Below are positions 55,107 through 64,000 of a DNA stretch of 64,000 bases, in pieces. The notes beneath the pieces were generated by a model. It was not told where the DNA came from. It made no database searches and saw nothing but the letters and a program-made list of their open reading frames with translations. A program made the translations under genes and the position numbers. Position 1 is the stretch's first letter. Each line of letters starts with the position of its first letter. The DNA is from Amblyomma americanum (taxonomy: Eukaryota; Arthropoda; Arachnida; Ixodida; Ixodidae): the NCBI RefSeq assembly GCF_052857255.1, contig NC_135498.1:118768281-118832280 (forward strand), in the 5' to 3' direction.

Positions 55107-56387
55107 AAAGGGACACTGAGGAGAACGCTATCAATTTTATTTGTTAGCAAAATCTGATAGTTCGGCAATTCATGGCTTTGTTGCCGCTTGTCCGGGAGCG
55201 AACGATGCTTTTATTTCGAAGACATTTGGGTTCGAAGTTGAAAAAGTTTTTCCCGCCGCTCCGATTCAAACTCTAGAACTGTTATGACGTGATGGAGAAC
55301 TCTTATGACGTCACAAGACGGAGTGACGTAAAACGTGACGTATACGAAGACTCCGTGATTTCTGGCCGCTAGCGGTGCGGTCTAGCAGCTGTCGAAATGA
55401 AAGCTACTGCCGCCGCACGTTGAAGGCATCTATCGGGGGTCGCTACCGTCGCTTCGTTTACGTTTGCACCGGCGTCTTGCCAGCGTTACGATGGATGCTG
55501 TTTCCGAACCCGACAACGAAGTTCTCGCAAAAACTCCGGCCTGCATTTCAGCGACCTCAGAGAGCGTGCGATGCTTTTGAGGGAGCAGGTTAGGTTAGGC
55601 GCCGGCGGGTCGTTTCCCCCTTCCGCCGTGAGCAGCCGTTGCAAACTAAATATCATAACTCCGGTGCGGGGAGTCGCGAGGGGCCGGGTCAAGTTCGGCG
55701 CCTTGCGCCGATCGGAGGCTGGCCGGGGCTTTGGGGCCAACGGATTGTGATTCCTTGAACGGCGCGGTTGCACGGTGCAGCAGGCGGCGTCGAGGTATCT
55801 CACGGTTGCAAGGGCCAAGTTATTTATTTATTTTCCACAAAACATGGATGGGTGCTCAAGGGCGGTCGCGTTTAATGTGTGCGGCTTGAAACTAAAGCCG
55901 ACGCACGACGCTTCAACGGCTTCCGCTTGATCCAAACGGGTCCACTGGATCGGGCTCTCTCGCTCTCTTGCATGTAGCTTCAGATGCGTACTGTGAATGT
56001 ATTAAATTAGCCGAGAGCTCGAAAAGAACAGCTCCGCACAACTGCCGAAGCTATTGAATTACGACACAACGCGCACCTCGCCGCGGAGCCGAATCAGTCT
56101 GGCCGGGCCGGCGGCGGCTGGCGCACTCAGAGATATGCTGCAAGTCCCCGCCAGTGCGGTCAGAGTGCGCCGAGGTCGCCTAGCGCGTCGGCTTTCAAGC
56201 GCAGTTGGCGCTTAGGCCGACGTGACGTCGTCGTACAGCGAGCGCGCGTTACGCCGGAGCATAAACGCGCCTTAGCAGAGCCTGCGCTTAACCGCTAACT
56301 AACCTATTCGGTGGCGGCATCTATGAGAGCCACTGAAACCCTCCGCCCACTCACTAAACAAAAATAAAATCCTGTGACGAGGCTGTG
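55107..56387. other. Unassigned GC-rich DNA, possible DNA transposon start
   Basis: Starts AAAGGGACACTGAGGAGAAC, which resembles a transposon terminus, but I found no inverted partner in the window. It includes a TGACGTCA (55306-55313). 55370-56300 is CpG-rich with no recognised ORF. Confidence 0.35.
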
Positions 56388-56448
56388 AAGAACCACGGTC
56401 TTCGGCGTTTCAGGCGGAGACGCTACCACTCCGCCACGACGGCTCAAT
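56388..56448 (-). mobile_element. tRNA-like 5' fragment (SINE head or tRNA pseudogene)
   Basis: The minus strand reads tggcggagtggtagcgtctc (A box) and ends near the B box as accgtggttcttc, so the tRNA half is cut at the B box. Different from the Ruka head. Confidence 0.5.
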
Positions 56449-56829
56449 GTGTAACTGCCCATAAAGGCGCATCTAGTGAATGCACTCTTCCGATGCAGAA
56501 ATCACCGCCCTTTCGCTACATATCTGCTGGCCTAACAAAGCTAGGCCATCCGCACTTTTTCTTAACTGCCTTGTACCTTGTCTCCCGTCCCTAATAAGCG
56601 ATTTCCGTTAAGTAGTTTGAACTGCCTTGTACGATCACCGACCATCGTGCCATCATAATTTTTCATCGACAGTGGCGATCATCTGACCAGCCTTAACAGG
56701 ATCCTTCAAAGTTTAACTAGCACTTGAAGCGGCGCTTGGAGTTTCTCTGCTGTTCGGCGCTTGTATATCGAGGCGCGTCAAAAACAAAACCACGGGCCAC
56801 GCAAAGCTCATAGATGCCAAGTGCCATAA
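56449..56829. other. Unassigned
   Basis: No gene or repeat recognised. Confidence 0.3.
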
Positions 56830-56946
56830 TAAATAATAATATAAAAATAATAATTGGTTTTGGGGGTAAAGGAAATGGCGCATTATCTGTCTCATATATC
56901 GTTGGACTCCTGAACCGCGCCGTAAGGGAAGGGATCAAGGAGGGAT
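56830..56946 (-). mobile_element. 5'-truncated Ruka SINE in LINE RT
   Basis: Inverted 3' end of the SINE from the ATT tail to ctccttgatcccttccc. It interrupts the minus-strand LINE at its PQGSV-type RT block. Confidence 0.85.
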
Positions 56947-58425
56947 CATGGTGTCGGCCACTCGGGGGGAGGGAGGCCGGCACCACCGACATGGCCACAA
57001 TAAACAGAAATGGTGATACGACAGAGCTCGGCGAAACGGCCATCTCCACCGGGCGAGGCTTGGAGAGCTTAGCCCCTACTCATACGCGCATGGTGCGCCC
57101 GCTCAGGAAGCCATGAACGTATCGCAAAAGGCGCCCGCTCACACCAGCCCCCTCAAGCACCGCAGAATTGGTGCGCGGTGAACGTTGTCAAAAGCACCAG
57201 AGACGTTCAGTAGTAGCAGCAGCGCAACCTGGCCTGCCGCCCTCGCATGCTCCAGCGCTGTAACAGCGTCCGATATAAAATCAGCCGTGCACCGCATTCC
57301 ACGGAAACCCGTCTGCCGTTCGTCAAACAAATCAGCCTCCGCAGCCCGCTCGTTCAGGCGCTGCAACGCCATGTGCTCCATGAGCTTACCTGCCGCCGAT
57401 GTTAATGCCACTGGCCGGTATCCGCTCAGCTCCGTAGGTGGGCGCCCTGCTTTTCGGATATGGGACAAACGACCGCGGTTCGCCAATCCTCCTGAAGCTC
57501 CCCGCGTTCCCACACCAGGTTGATCTGGCTGCTGCAGGAGATGTCGTTGCTGCGCATCAAGGTTTCGCAGCATCTGGTATGTCACCCCGTCCGGTCCGGG
57601 CGCCGAGCGGCGGCGGCAGCGCTGCAGCGCATTGTTCAGTTCCGCCGCGGTGAACGGCGCACCACATGGACCTTCCGAGGCGACGGGCGAGGGACTGGCG
57701 TTGCTTCTGGGGCTCTCAGGAGCAGCTATGTTAGCTGCGTTTGCGGTGCTGGGCGGCGCGAACCGATCGGCAAACCGCTCTGCCAAATCTTCAAAGCTGA
57801 GCCCGCTGGAGATTGCGAGGGCGGCCAGCGGTTTACGGTTTGCCTGTGGTTCGTTCATGCGCCGCAGGGTGTCAAACAGCCTCCGCGAGCTGACATGTTC
57901 CTCCATGATTTGGCATAGTGAAGCCCACTGCCGGCGGTATAGCTTGGCGTGGCGGCGCGCTGTCACGTCCAAGCGATTGTAGACAGTCCAGTCGGCGGCT
58001 CTGTCACTTCGTCGCGCCCGTCGCTTTGCGCGATCTCTCTTCTCGCGCAGATTGAGCACCTTCATATCAGGTGTGGGCTGCCCTGCCCTTACCTCTGCTC
58101 GTTGGGTGGATGCGAGAGCGCTTCGGACTAGACTTGAAAAGAAATCTGCGCCAGTGTCCCGCAGATCAGGGATCTCTACCTCCATTCGCCGAATGGCGCT
58201 GGACGACCTTGCTGTGGATGGCGTTCATCTCCGTCATCGTGAGCGTGAGCAGCCTGCCCTGCGTTGCTCATTGTCACCGCCGAACACAGGCCGTCGCTTG
58301 TTCACGGTGTCTGTGGCCTCCATGGGGAGACCCCGCAAAGCCGTGAAGCCTTAGGCCAGCGTCCGAATGAGCAGAGAGCTAAAAAACACGTCCTCTCGCT
58401 TCGAGCGCCCGCCGAAGAATCCCCG
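56947..58425 (-). pseudogene. R1/Jockey-like LINE, internally deleted
   Basis: From the right: 5' UTR (cttcggcgggcgctcgaagc), the ORF1 start (MEATDTV region, about 58323), then after about 175 bp of ORF1 (gatctgcgggacac) it jumps directly into ORF2 at GADFFSSLVRSAL, skipping about 2.6 kb present in the plus copy at 61100-63714. The remaining ORF2 frame (57139-58185) is open: SAPGPDGVTYQMLRNL, LSGYRPVALTSAAGKLMEHM, TGFRGMRCTADFI. The 3' part ends in the SINE at 56946. Confidence 0.85.
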
Positions 58426-59563
58426 CATTTTTTCTTCAGATCAGTCTGATTTTTGAAGCCTGAAGAGTGAATGAGGTGCATTGTCTTCACCGTAATTTCT
58501 AGAATCGCCTAAGCGCCAGCCTAGGCTGAGTAACACTCCAAACAGCTGAATACAGACACTAAACCGTTGAATTTGCCACGCTTAAAGAAATTAACTTTAG
58601 AGCCATTTTTTTTTGATGAACACACGCCACGCAAGGGCAGATGGCATCTCGCGTCTTGAGCTCGGCAGCAAATTTTGCAATTAATGGAATTTTATTTTCA
58701 TTCGTGGCGAACCACCTAGCTTCGCTACATGCATATTTTACGTTCAGGTTCACGGATTTGCAAGAATGCAGTTTTCAAGTATTGAATACAACCTTCGCAT
58801 AACGAGCTCAGGTTTATTTCTCTCACGTAGCGGTTGTTGACTTTCACTATAGGTTTATTGCTCCTTAATTCAACTGGTATTAAGCAGCAATCCGCATGTC
58901 TAAACAACTGGAATTTAAAGTGAGGATGTAAGAGGCAGACACAATGTCAACGCAACAGCGTTAAGGAGGTCGTGCCACTGAAAAGCCGGTGTCGTTGGCG
59001 TCGGCACTGAGCGAAAAATCTCTCCTCCTCCAGCTCCTACTCGCAATGTACGCCATTACCCCAACAGATAGCGCGCGACGACAGCGAAAGGTAAGCAACG
59101 GACGCCTATTACATATTTCGGTCGACAACCCGGACTTCGCCGCAAGGCAAGGAAAATGAATTGAAAATTGGTTTAAGGAAAAGAAGTGGGCCCAGTATCA
59201 GATATCTCTGTGGACACCCGAACCTCGCCGTAAGGAAAGGTAAATGAAATGAAAATTCATTTTTAAGTAAAAGAAGGGACGCGTCTGGAATATCTCTAGT
59301 TTGGGCGCAGTGAGTCCCTGCGGGCACGAAGGAATCACGCGGTGAGCGGCTAAAAGCGCAACACACAACCGAAGCGCGTTCAGCACGAAGCTTGCGGCTT
59401 GCGGATTGCTGCCCGCTCGTTCAGCGAGGAAGCTATGCTGGCGTTCGTGGCATCGGGTTTGTCGAGAACGATGTGCCGACGAACTAAAACTGCAGCTTGA
59501 GGCAATTTTTGTTTGCCGTGTGAATATGAGGCGACGGTGACGAACTTCGCAGTACACCTTGTC

Positions 59564-59860
59564 TGCGAAGCTTCGGCCCTTCAGTGATAAGGGCTCTCGA
59601 CTGCTGCTCCCGAGCAAATGCGATCAATCCAGTCGGCTGGGGCAGCGTTTCGATAGAGCCTAACCGCAAACGCGCCAGTGTGCTTTGCGATGTCAGTGGA
59701 CATTATAGACCCCCACATGGTCGAAATTATTCTGGAGCCCTCCACTATGGCACCTCTTTGTTCCTTTCTTAAATCCTCCTATATCCCTTTCCTTACGGCG
59801 TAGTTCGGGTGTCTACCCAGACATGTGAGGAAGTTAATGCGTCATTTCCTTTCTTCAAAA
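59564..59860 (+). mobile_element. Old diverged SINE in block copy B
   Basis: Counterpart of 19036-19318 (gcttcggcccttcagtgata; ctccactatggcacctcttt). Confidence 0.65.
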
Positions 59861-59966
59861 ATGTAAATTGTAAATTGGTTTTTGGGGAAAGGAAATGGCG
59901 CGGTATCGCATATCTCGGTGGACACCTCAAGCGCGCCGTAAGGGAAGGGATAAAGGAGTAAAAATA

Positions 59967-60186
59967 ATAATAATAATTGGTTTTTGGTGGAAAGGAAATG
60001 GCGCAGTATATGTCTCATACATCGTTGGACACCTGAACCGCGCCGTAAGGGAAGGGATAAAGGGGGGAGTGAAAGAATAAAGGAAGAATAGGTGCCGTAG
60101 TGGAGGGCTCCGGAATAATTTAGACCACCTGGGGATCTTTAACGTGCAGTGACATGGCACAGCACACGGGCGCCTTAGCGTTTTTG
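59967..60186 (-). mobile_element. Ruka SINE nested in an older inverted SINE
   Basis: Inverted, from the ATT tail to aaacgctaaggcgcccgtgt, truncated before the B box. The surrounding older SINE (59875-59966 and 60187-60280) is continuous in copy A at 19410-19425 (ggataaaggaggaactgaca), which places the insertion after ggataaaggag. Confidence 0.88.
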
Positions 60187-60314
60187 AGGAACTGTCAGAA
60201 GAAAGGAAGAAAGAGGTGCCGTAGTGGAGGGCTCTGGAATAATTTCGAGCACCTGGGGATCTTTAAGGTGCACTGACCAATTTTTGTTTTCATTTTTGCC
60301 GTGTTCATATAGTA

Positions 60315-60800
60315 TAATGAAAATGATAGTTTATAGGAAAGACATGGCGCTCGTGTTCTGTGCGATTAAGGATCCACAGGTGGTCTAAATTATTCAGGAG
60401 CCCGCCACTACGGCAACTCTATTTATTCTTTCACTACAACTTTCCTCCTTTCTCTTACGGTGCGGTTGCAGTGTCCGGCGAGATTAGACAATTATTGCAC
60501 TTTTTTTCCTGAAACAATATATTTTTATTAATATTAATAATAACTGGTTTTTGGGGAAAGGAAATGGTGCATTATTCGTCTCATATATTGTTGGCGACCT
60601 ATACCGCGCTGTAATGGAAGGTTTAAGGGAGGGAGTGAAACAAGAAAGGAAAAATTAGAGGTGCCGTAGTAGAGGGCCCCGGAATAATTTCGACCACCTG
60701 GGGATCTTTAACGCGCACTGACATCGCAGAGCACACGGGCGCCTTAGCGTTTTGCCTCCATAAAACCAATTTTTCAAAGGCCAATTTTCATTTTACAGCA
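60315..60800. mobile_element. Headless SINE body with nested inverted Ruka SINE
   Basis: 60315-60520 and 60771-60800 match 26213-26450. Between them, 60523-60770 is an inverted Ruka SINE (aataactggtttttggggaa to agcgttttgcctccataaaa). Confidence 0.75.
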
Positions 60801-60925
60801 CACGGCTTCTTCGGTGGGCTTCTTGGGATTCTTCGGTGGGCGTTCGAAGCGAGCGGCCGTGTTTTTTAGCTCTCTGCTCCTTCGGACGCTGGGCCTAAGG
60901 CTTCGCGGCGTTGCGGGGTATCCCC

Positions 60926-62905
60926 ATGGAGGCCACAGACACCGTGAACGAGCGACGGCCTGTGTTTGGCGGTGACAATCAGCAACGCAGGGCAGGCCGC
61001 TCTCGCTCACGATCACGGAGACGAACGCCGTCCAGAGGAAGGTCGTCCAGCACCATTCGGCGAATGCAGGCCGAGATCGCTGATCTGCGGGACACGGTGA
61101 GGTGCCTGACGGCGGCGCTCATCACCACCTCGGAGAACCTTGAGTCCGTCATCGGGACCTTGGACGTGTCGCCGGCGGACCCACGCGTTCTAGCCTTGCG
61201 GGACGCCATGGCGCTCGCTCACCAGACGAGGAACTCCATGGCGGCTCCCTCCCCGCCATTTCTGGCCACCCCTGCGCTTCCTGCCGCCATTGCTGCTCCT
61301 GGGGAACCGGCTGTGATGCCCTCTCCCCCTGATGCTGCTGCTGCGGGCTCACCGCGGACACCTGCAGCCGAGGAGAGCATGTGCACCCCGATGGACGAGT
61401 CTGCTCTCCGGAAACGGCGAAGCTCAACGGGGTCCGAGGAGGAGAGGGACTCGGAAACCAAAAGGGACATCGCGGTGGCCAAGCGGGAAGCTCGAAGGCC
61501 CCCCACCGTCACTGTTCCCTCTCCCTCCACACTCGAAGGAGCAGGGCCTTCCCAGCAGGAGCCCCATGGAGCCCACCTCCAGCCTGCTGCTGATGCTGCT
61601 GCTGTTGCTGCGGGGGCGACGGCGTCCGGAAGAAAAACGGATGCGACCTCACCAAATCCCGCCGCACGAGACCAGGCTGCGGCTGGGGCTTCGTCTGCTG
61701 GCACCGAGTGCGCCCAACTCCGCGGCGCGCCGCAGCAATGCCCCGCAGGCAGCGGCGACGCTGATGCTGGGGCCAGCCTGGTCCCGTGGCGCATTATCAC
61801 TACAAAGGCGCAGCGGCGTCGGAGAGCTGCCCTGGAGCGAGCCGCGGCTGCCGTGGAGGTCCCGTCCAGCCTGGTGGGGACGGTGCTGTTTCGGCCGGCG
61901 AACCGGGGCACCGCCTTCACCAGGGAACAGGGCTGGGAGTTGGCCGAGGAGATCGGATCCCGCCCGGGCGTCCTCGCCGTCCGGGTAAACATGCGGCGGA
62001 ATGTGGTGGCAGTGGACGCGGGGAGCAGCGATGCTCTCCAGGCCCTGCTAGCCACGGCCGTCATCCGCGGCGTGCCGGTCTGCGCCAAGGAGCCTCCTCC
62101 TCGGAATCAAAGCTCCGGCCTGGTCTTCGGTGTGGATGGGCGCAGGACGGCGGAGGAGCTGCTAGCGGCGGCGGAGTCAACGGTACCGATGGTGTCGGCG
62201 TCTCTGTCGGGCAGCACACTCGCTCTCCGTTTTGCGGCGCCGACACCACCGGCGTTCATCACCATATTCAAGCGCAGGCTCGCGGTCCGCCCCTGCCGTC
62301 CCCGGCCGCTCCAGTGTGCCAAGTGCGCCAGCCTGGGGCATGCCACTGAGGTGTGTCGTGCTCCTGCCCGATGCACGCGCTGCGGCGGGCCACACGAGCC
62401 TAGTACCTGCGCGAGCAAGCCCCGCTGCATTAACTGCGGAGGGCGGCACGCAGCCATTGACCCAGCGTGCCCGCACTGGCAGCGAGAGCGTCACGTGGCC
62501 ACTTTAATGGCCACATCCATGGCCCCGATGTCCAGGCGGGTTGTCCGAGCCGTCGTCCAGGCTGAGACAGCGGCCCCAGCCCAGCAACATCAGCAGACGC
62601 CGCGCGCTCTTTCTTATGCGCAGGTCGTCAGGGGAACACCCCAGCAGCAGCAGCAGCAGACACAGAAGCAACGGCAGCGCCGGCAGCGGCAGCGGCGATC
62701 CGGTTGCCAGGCGTCCCGTACAGCGCGGCCCGAGCCTTCGGCCGCTTCTCACGGCCAGCCCCCTGACGCACGGTACGCGGAGATCGCGCGCCTAAAGCTG
62801 GCGTTGCGCGCCCTCAGCGCACTTTTCCCGGAGGGCACCGATGGACGCCGGGCTTGCTTAGAAGCAGCGGGTGCTCCCGCACAGATAAGCCAGCATGATG
62901 GCTAG
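60926..62905 (+). CDS. LINE ORF1 protein with three CCHC zinc knuckles
   Basis: Nucleic-acid-binding ORF1 product of a Jockey/R1/I-superfamily LINE, 659 codons from the ATG at 60926. That start is chosen because the minus copy keeps the same ATG; upstream in-frame codons lack a Met. The N-terminus is Arg/Ser-rich (RRAGRSRSRSRRRTPSRGRS), and the middle is Ala/Pro-rich with an acidic/basic patch. A pre-knuckle domain (ITIFKRRLAVRPCRPRPLQ) precedes knuckles CAKCASLGHATEVC (residues 464-477), CTRCGGPHEPSTC (483-495) and CINCGGRHAAIDPAC (501-515). The tail is Gln-rich (PQQQQQQTQKQRQRR). It overlaps ORF2 by 11 bp. Confidence 0.92.
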   Translation: MEATDTVNERRPVFGGDNQQRRAGRSRSRSRRRTPSRGRSSSTIRRMQAEIADLRDTVRCLTAALITTSENLESVIGTLDVSPADPRVLALRDAMALAHQTRNSMAAPSPPFLATPALPAAIAAPGEPAVMPSPPDAAAAGSPRTPAAEESMCTPMDESALRKRRSSTGSEEERDSETKRDIAVAKREARRPPTVTVPSPSTLEGAGPSQQEPHGAHLQPAADAAAVAAGATASGRKTDATSPNPAARDQAAAGASSAGTECAQLRGAPQQCPAGSGDADAGASLVPWRIITTKAQRRRRAALERAAAAVEVPSSLVGTVLFRPANRGTAFTREQGWELAEEIGSRPGVLAVRVNMRRNVVAVDAGSSDALQALLATAVIRGVPVCAKEPPPRNQSSGLVFGVDGRRTAEELLAAAESTVPMVSASLSGSTLALRFAAPTPPAFITIFKRRLAVRPCRPRPLQCAKCASLGHATEVCRAPARCTRCGGPHEPSTCASKPRCINCGGRHAAIDPACPHWQRERHVATLMATSMAPMSRRVVRAVVQAETAAPAQQHQQTPRALSYAQVVRGTPQQQQQQTQKQRQRRQRQRRSGCQASRTARPEPSAASHGQPPDARYAEIARLKLALRALSALFPEGTDGRRACLEAAGAPAQISQHDG

Positions 62906-64000
62906 CCGCCGGACTCCCTCCCGCATACCATCCATCCTGCAGTGGAACGTGCGCTCGCTTGCGGCGCGGTACTCCGAAATGCGAGTTCGCATCGCACAGG
63001 ATTCGCCGGAAGTTATCGCGCTGCAGGAGACGTACGTACGTTCACATGACGGGGAGCCCCAGATGCGGCTACCTGGCTACATTGGCTACCACTCAGCCAC
63101 CACGTGCGAGGAACCAACCTGTGCTGCAGTGCCCTGTTGTGTCACATCTCATCGCCCTGGGAAATCAAGGTGCGCGATATACGTGCGGCAGGACGTCCAG
63201 CACACCCTCGTCGGCTCGGCGGCGGCGACATCTGACGCCCAGGAGTGCGTGGTGGTGACAGTGCGCGTCGGTGGTGTTGACACGTTGGTGGCCAGTGTTT
63301 ATGTGCGTCCAGCTGTCGCGTGGAACGCGCTGTGTTTTCGTGCTGTGTCTTCGTACTGTGCCCCGCGCCAAATCATCTGTGGTGATTTTAACGCCCACCA
63401 TAGTGCGTGGGGCAGTGCGCGCCACTCCGCGCGGGGAGACGACCTGCACGACGCAGCAACGCAGCTGGGACTCACCCTCTTGAACACCGGCGAGCCCACC
63501 TTTCGACGACGCGGAACAACCGGCTCCTGCATCGACGTTGCCTTCGCATCCAGAGGCATCGAGGCGACATGGCGCCGATCACCATCTCTCTGGGGCTCGG
63601 ATCATTACTCCATCCTAATTGAACCCACTGCGATGGAGGCGCGCCCCAAACGTGCCTACTCCATTACCAACTGGAGTGCGTTCAGGCGGGCGGTCGACGA
63701 GGCGGCGGCCACTGGCGCAGATTTCTTTTCAAGTCTAGTCCGAAGCGCTCTCGCAGCCACCCATCGAGCAGAGGTAAGGGCAGGGCAGCCCACACCTGAT
63801 ATGAAGCTGCTCAATCTGCGCGAGAAGAGAGATCGCGCAGAGCGACGGGCGCGACGGACTGACAGAGCCGCCGACTGGACTGTCTACAACCGCTTGGACG
63901 CAGCAGCGCGCCGCCACGCCAACAAGCTATACCGCCGCCAGTGGGCTTCACTGCGCCAAAGGATGGAGGAAGATGTCAGCTCGCGGAGGCTGTTTGACAC
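62895..64000 (+). CDS. LINE ORF2, N-terminal part: AP endonuclease and linker (partial)
   Basis: ATGATG at 62895 overlaps the ORF1 stop in ATGATGGCTAG, one frame over. Open to the window end, about 368 codons. Endonuclease motifs: SILQWNVRSLAARYSEM (catalytic Asn), VIALQETYV (Glu), ICGDFNAHHSAWGS (Asp, Asn, His), GSCIDVAFAS and GSDHYSILI (Asp-His). The linker includes NLREKRDRAERRARRTDRAA and LYRRQWASLRQRM. RT lies outside the window; its sequence is known from the minus copy (57139-58185). All visible catalytic residues are kept. Confidence 0.92.
   Translation, partial: MMASRRTPSRIPSILQWNVRSLAARYSEMRVRIAQDSPEVIALQETYVRSHDGEPQMRLPGYIGYHSATTCEEPTCAAVPCCVTSHRPGKSRCAIYVRQDVQHTLVGSAAATSDAQECVVVTVRVGGVDTLVASVYVRPAVAWNALCFRAVSSYCAPRQIICGDFNAHHSAWGSARHSARGDDLHDAATQLGLTLLNTGEPTFRRRGTTGSCIDVAFASRGIEATWRRSPSLWGSDHYSILIEPTAMEARPKRAYSITNWSAFRRAVDEAAATGADFFSSLVRSALAATHRAEVRAGQPTPDMKLLNLREKRDRAERRARRTDRAADWTVYNRLDAAARRHANKLYRRQWASLRQRMEEDVSSRRLFD

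Larger units (their letters stand above)
58426..60290 (+). repeat. Duplicated repeat block, copy B (near-empty)
   Basis: Collinear with 13360-19500 but without the LTR and TIR insertions, and so the empty-site reference for them. It has its own later insertion, an inverted SINE at 59967-60186. Confidence 0.85.
60808..64000 (+). mobile_element. R1/Jockey-like LINE, intact as far as visible
   Basis: The 5' UTR (about 118 bp, with a repeated cttcggtgggc), ORF1 and the first 368 codons of ORF2 are present without stops or frameshifts; the element runs off the window. Same family as 56947-58425. Confidence 0.88.

Noticed and set aside
55587..55600. TTAGG telomere-like repeat
   Set aside because: Only two units (ggttaggttagg) within CpG-rich DNA; too short for a telomeric or interstitial array.
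57185..57982. Plus-strand ORFs across 57185-57982
   Set aside because: They are antisense to the open LINE ORF2 frame at 57139-58185, which has clear RT motifs.

Overview
This window looks like animal (arthropod) nuclear DNA, most likely from a hard (ixodid) tick. The main evidence is a tRNA-derived SINE family matching the Ruka-type SINEs of ixodid ticks. Its head carries a pol III A box (TGGCTCAGTGG) and B box (GGTTCGAACCC), its body is a conserved cacgttaaagatccccaggtgg-like stretch, and its tail is an ATT repeat. It recurs more than twelve times on both strands. RTE, I/R1/Jockey-like and CR1/L2-like LINEs and Ty3/gypsy elements fill most of the rest. There are no bacterial-style operons, rRNA genes, functional tRNA genes or CRISPR arrays.

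Layout: 1-5395 is an RTE LINE interrupted by a truncated gypsy (gag intact, pol with a stop codon and no integrase). 5396-8220 is a composite of I-like LINE pieces and SINEs that recurs at 53425-55106. 8221-13359 holds SINEs, two minus-strand LINE 3' ends and unassigned DNA. 13360-19500 is one copy of a repeat block whose second copy lies at 58426-60290. The first copy has been hit by a 2.5-kb non-autonomous LTR element with a GAAT target duplication, by two copies of a TIR element 17 bp apart, and by a 690-bp hAT-like TIR element. 19745-24173 is a CR1/L2-like LINE, and 24328-25790 is a 145-bp satellite. 28301-30185 is a second RTE copy. 30695-31745 is an I-like LINE on minus. 33088-36142 is a gypsy element on minus with a SCAN-like gag. 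36458-41158 is a second, better preserved CR1/L2-like LINE on minus. 41471-42357 is a TIR element built from TTACTACC modules. 42358-53032 is comparatively repeat-poor, AT-rich DNA with candidate spliced exons on minus and is the best place for host gene sequence. 56947-58425 (minus) and 60808-64000 (plus) are two copies of one LINE family. The plus copy has open ORF1 and ORF2 up to the window edge and could be recent or active.

The most notable biology is in the two CR1/L2-like LINEs. Both encode a 2A-like ribosome-skipping motif (D-I/V-ESNPGP) after a short leader. Both carry 5' tandem monomers (306 bp and 288 bp) that are multiples of three, stay open in the leader frame and encode secretion-signal-like hydrophobic stretches. 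In the minus copy ORF1 and ORF2 are in one frame, separated by a single TAG. Almost all calls rest on reading by eye. Boundaries are approximate unless a target-site duplication or empty-site comparison is cited.
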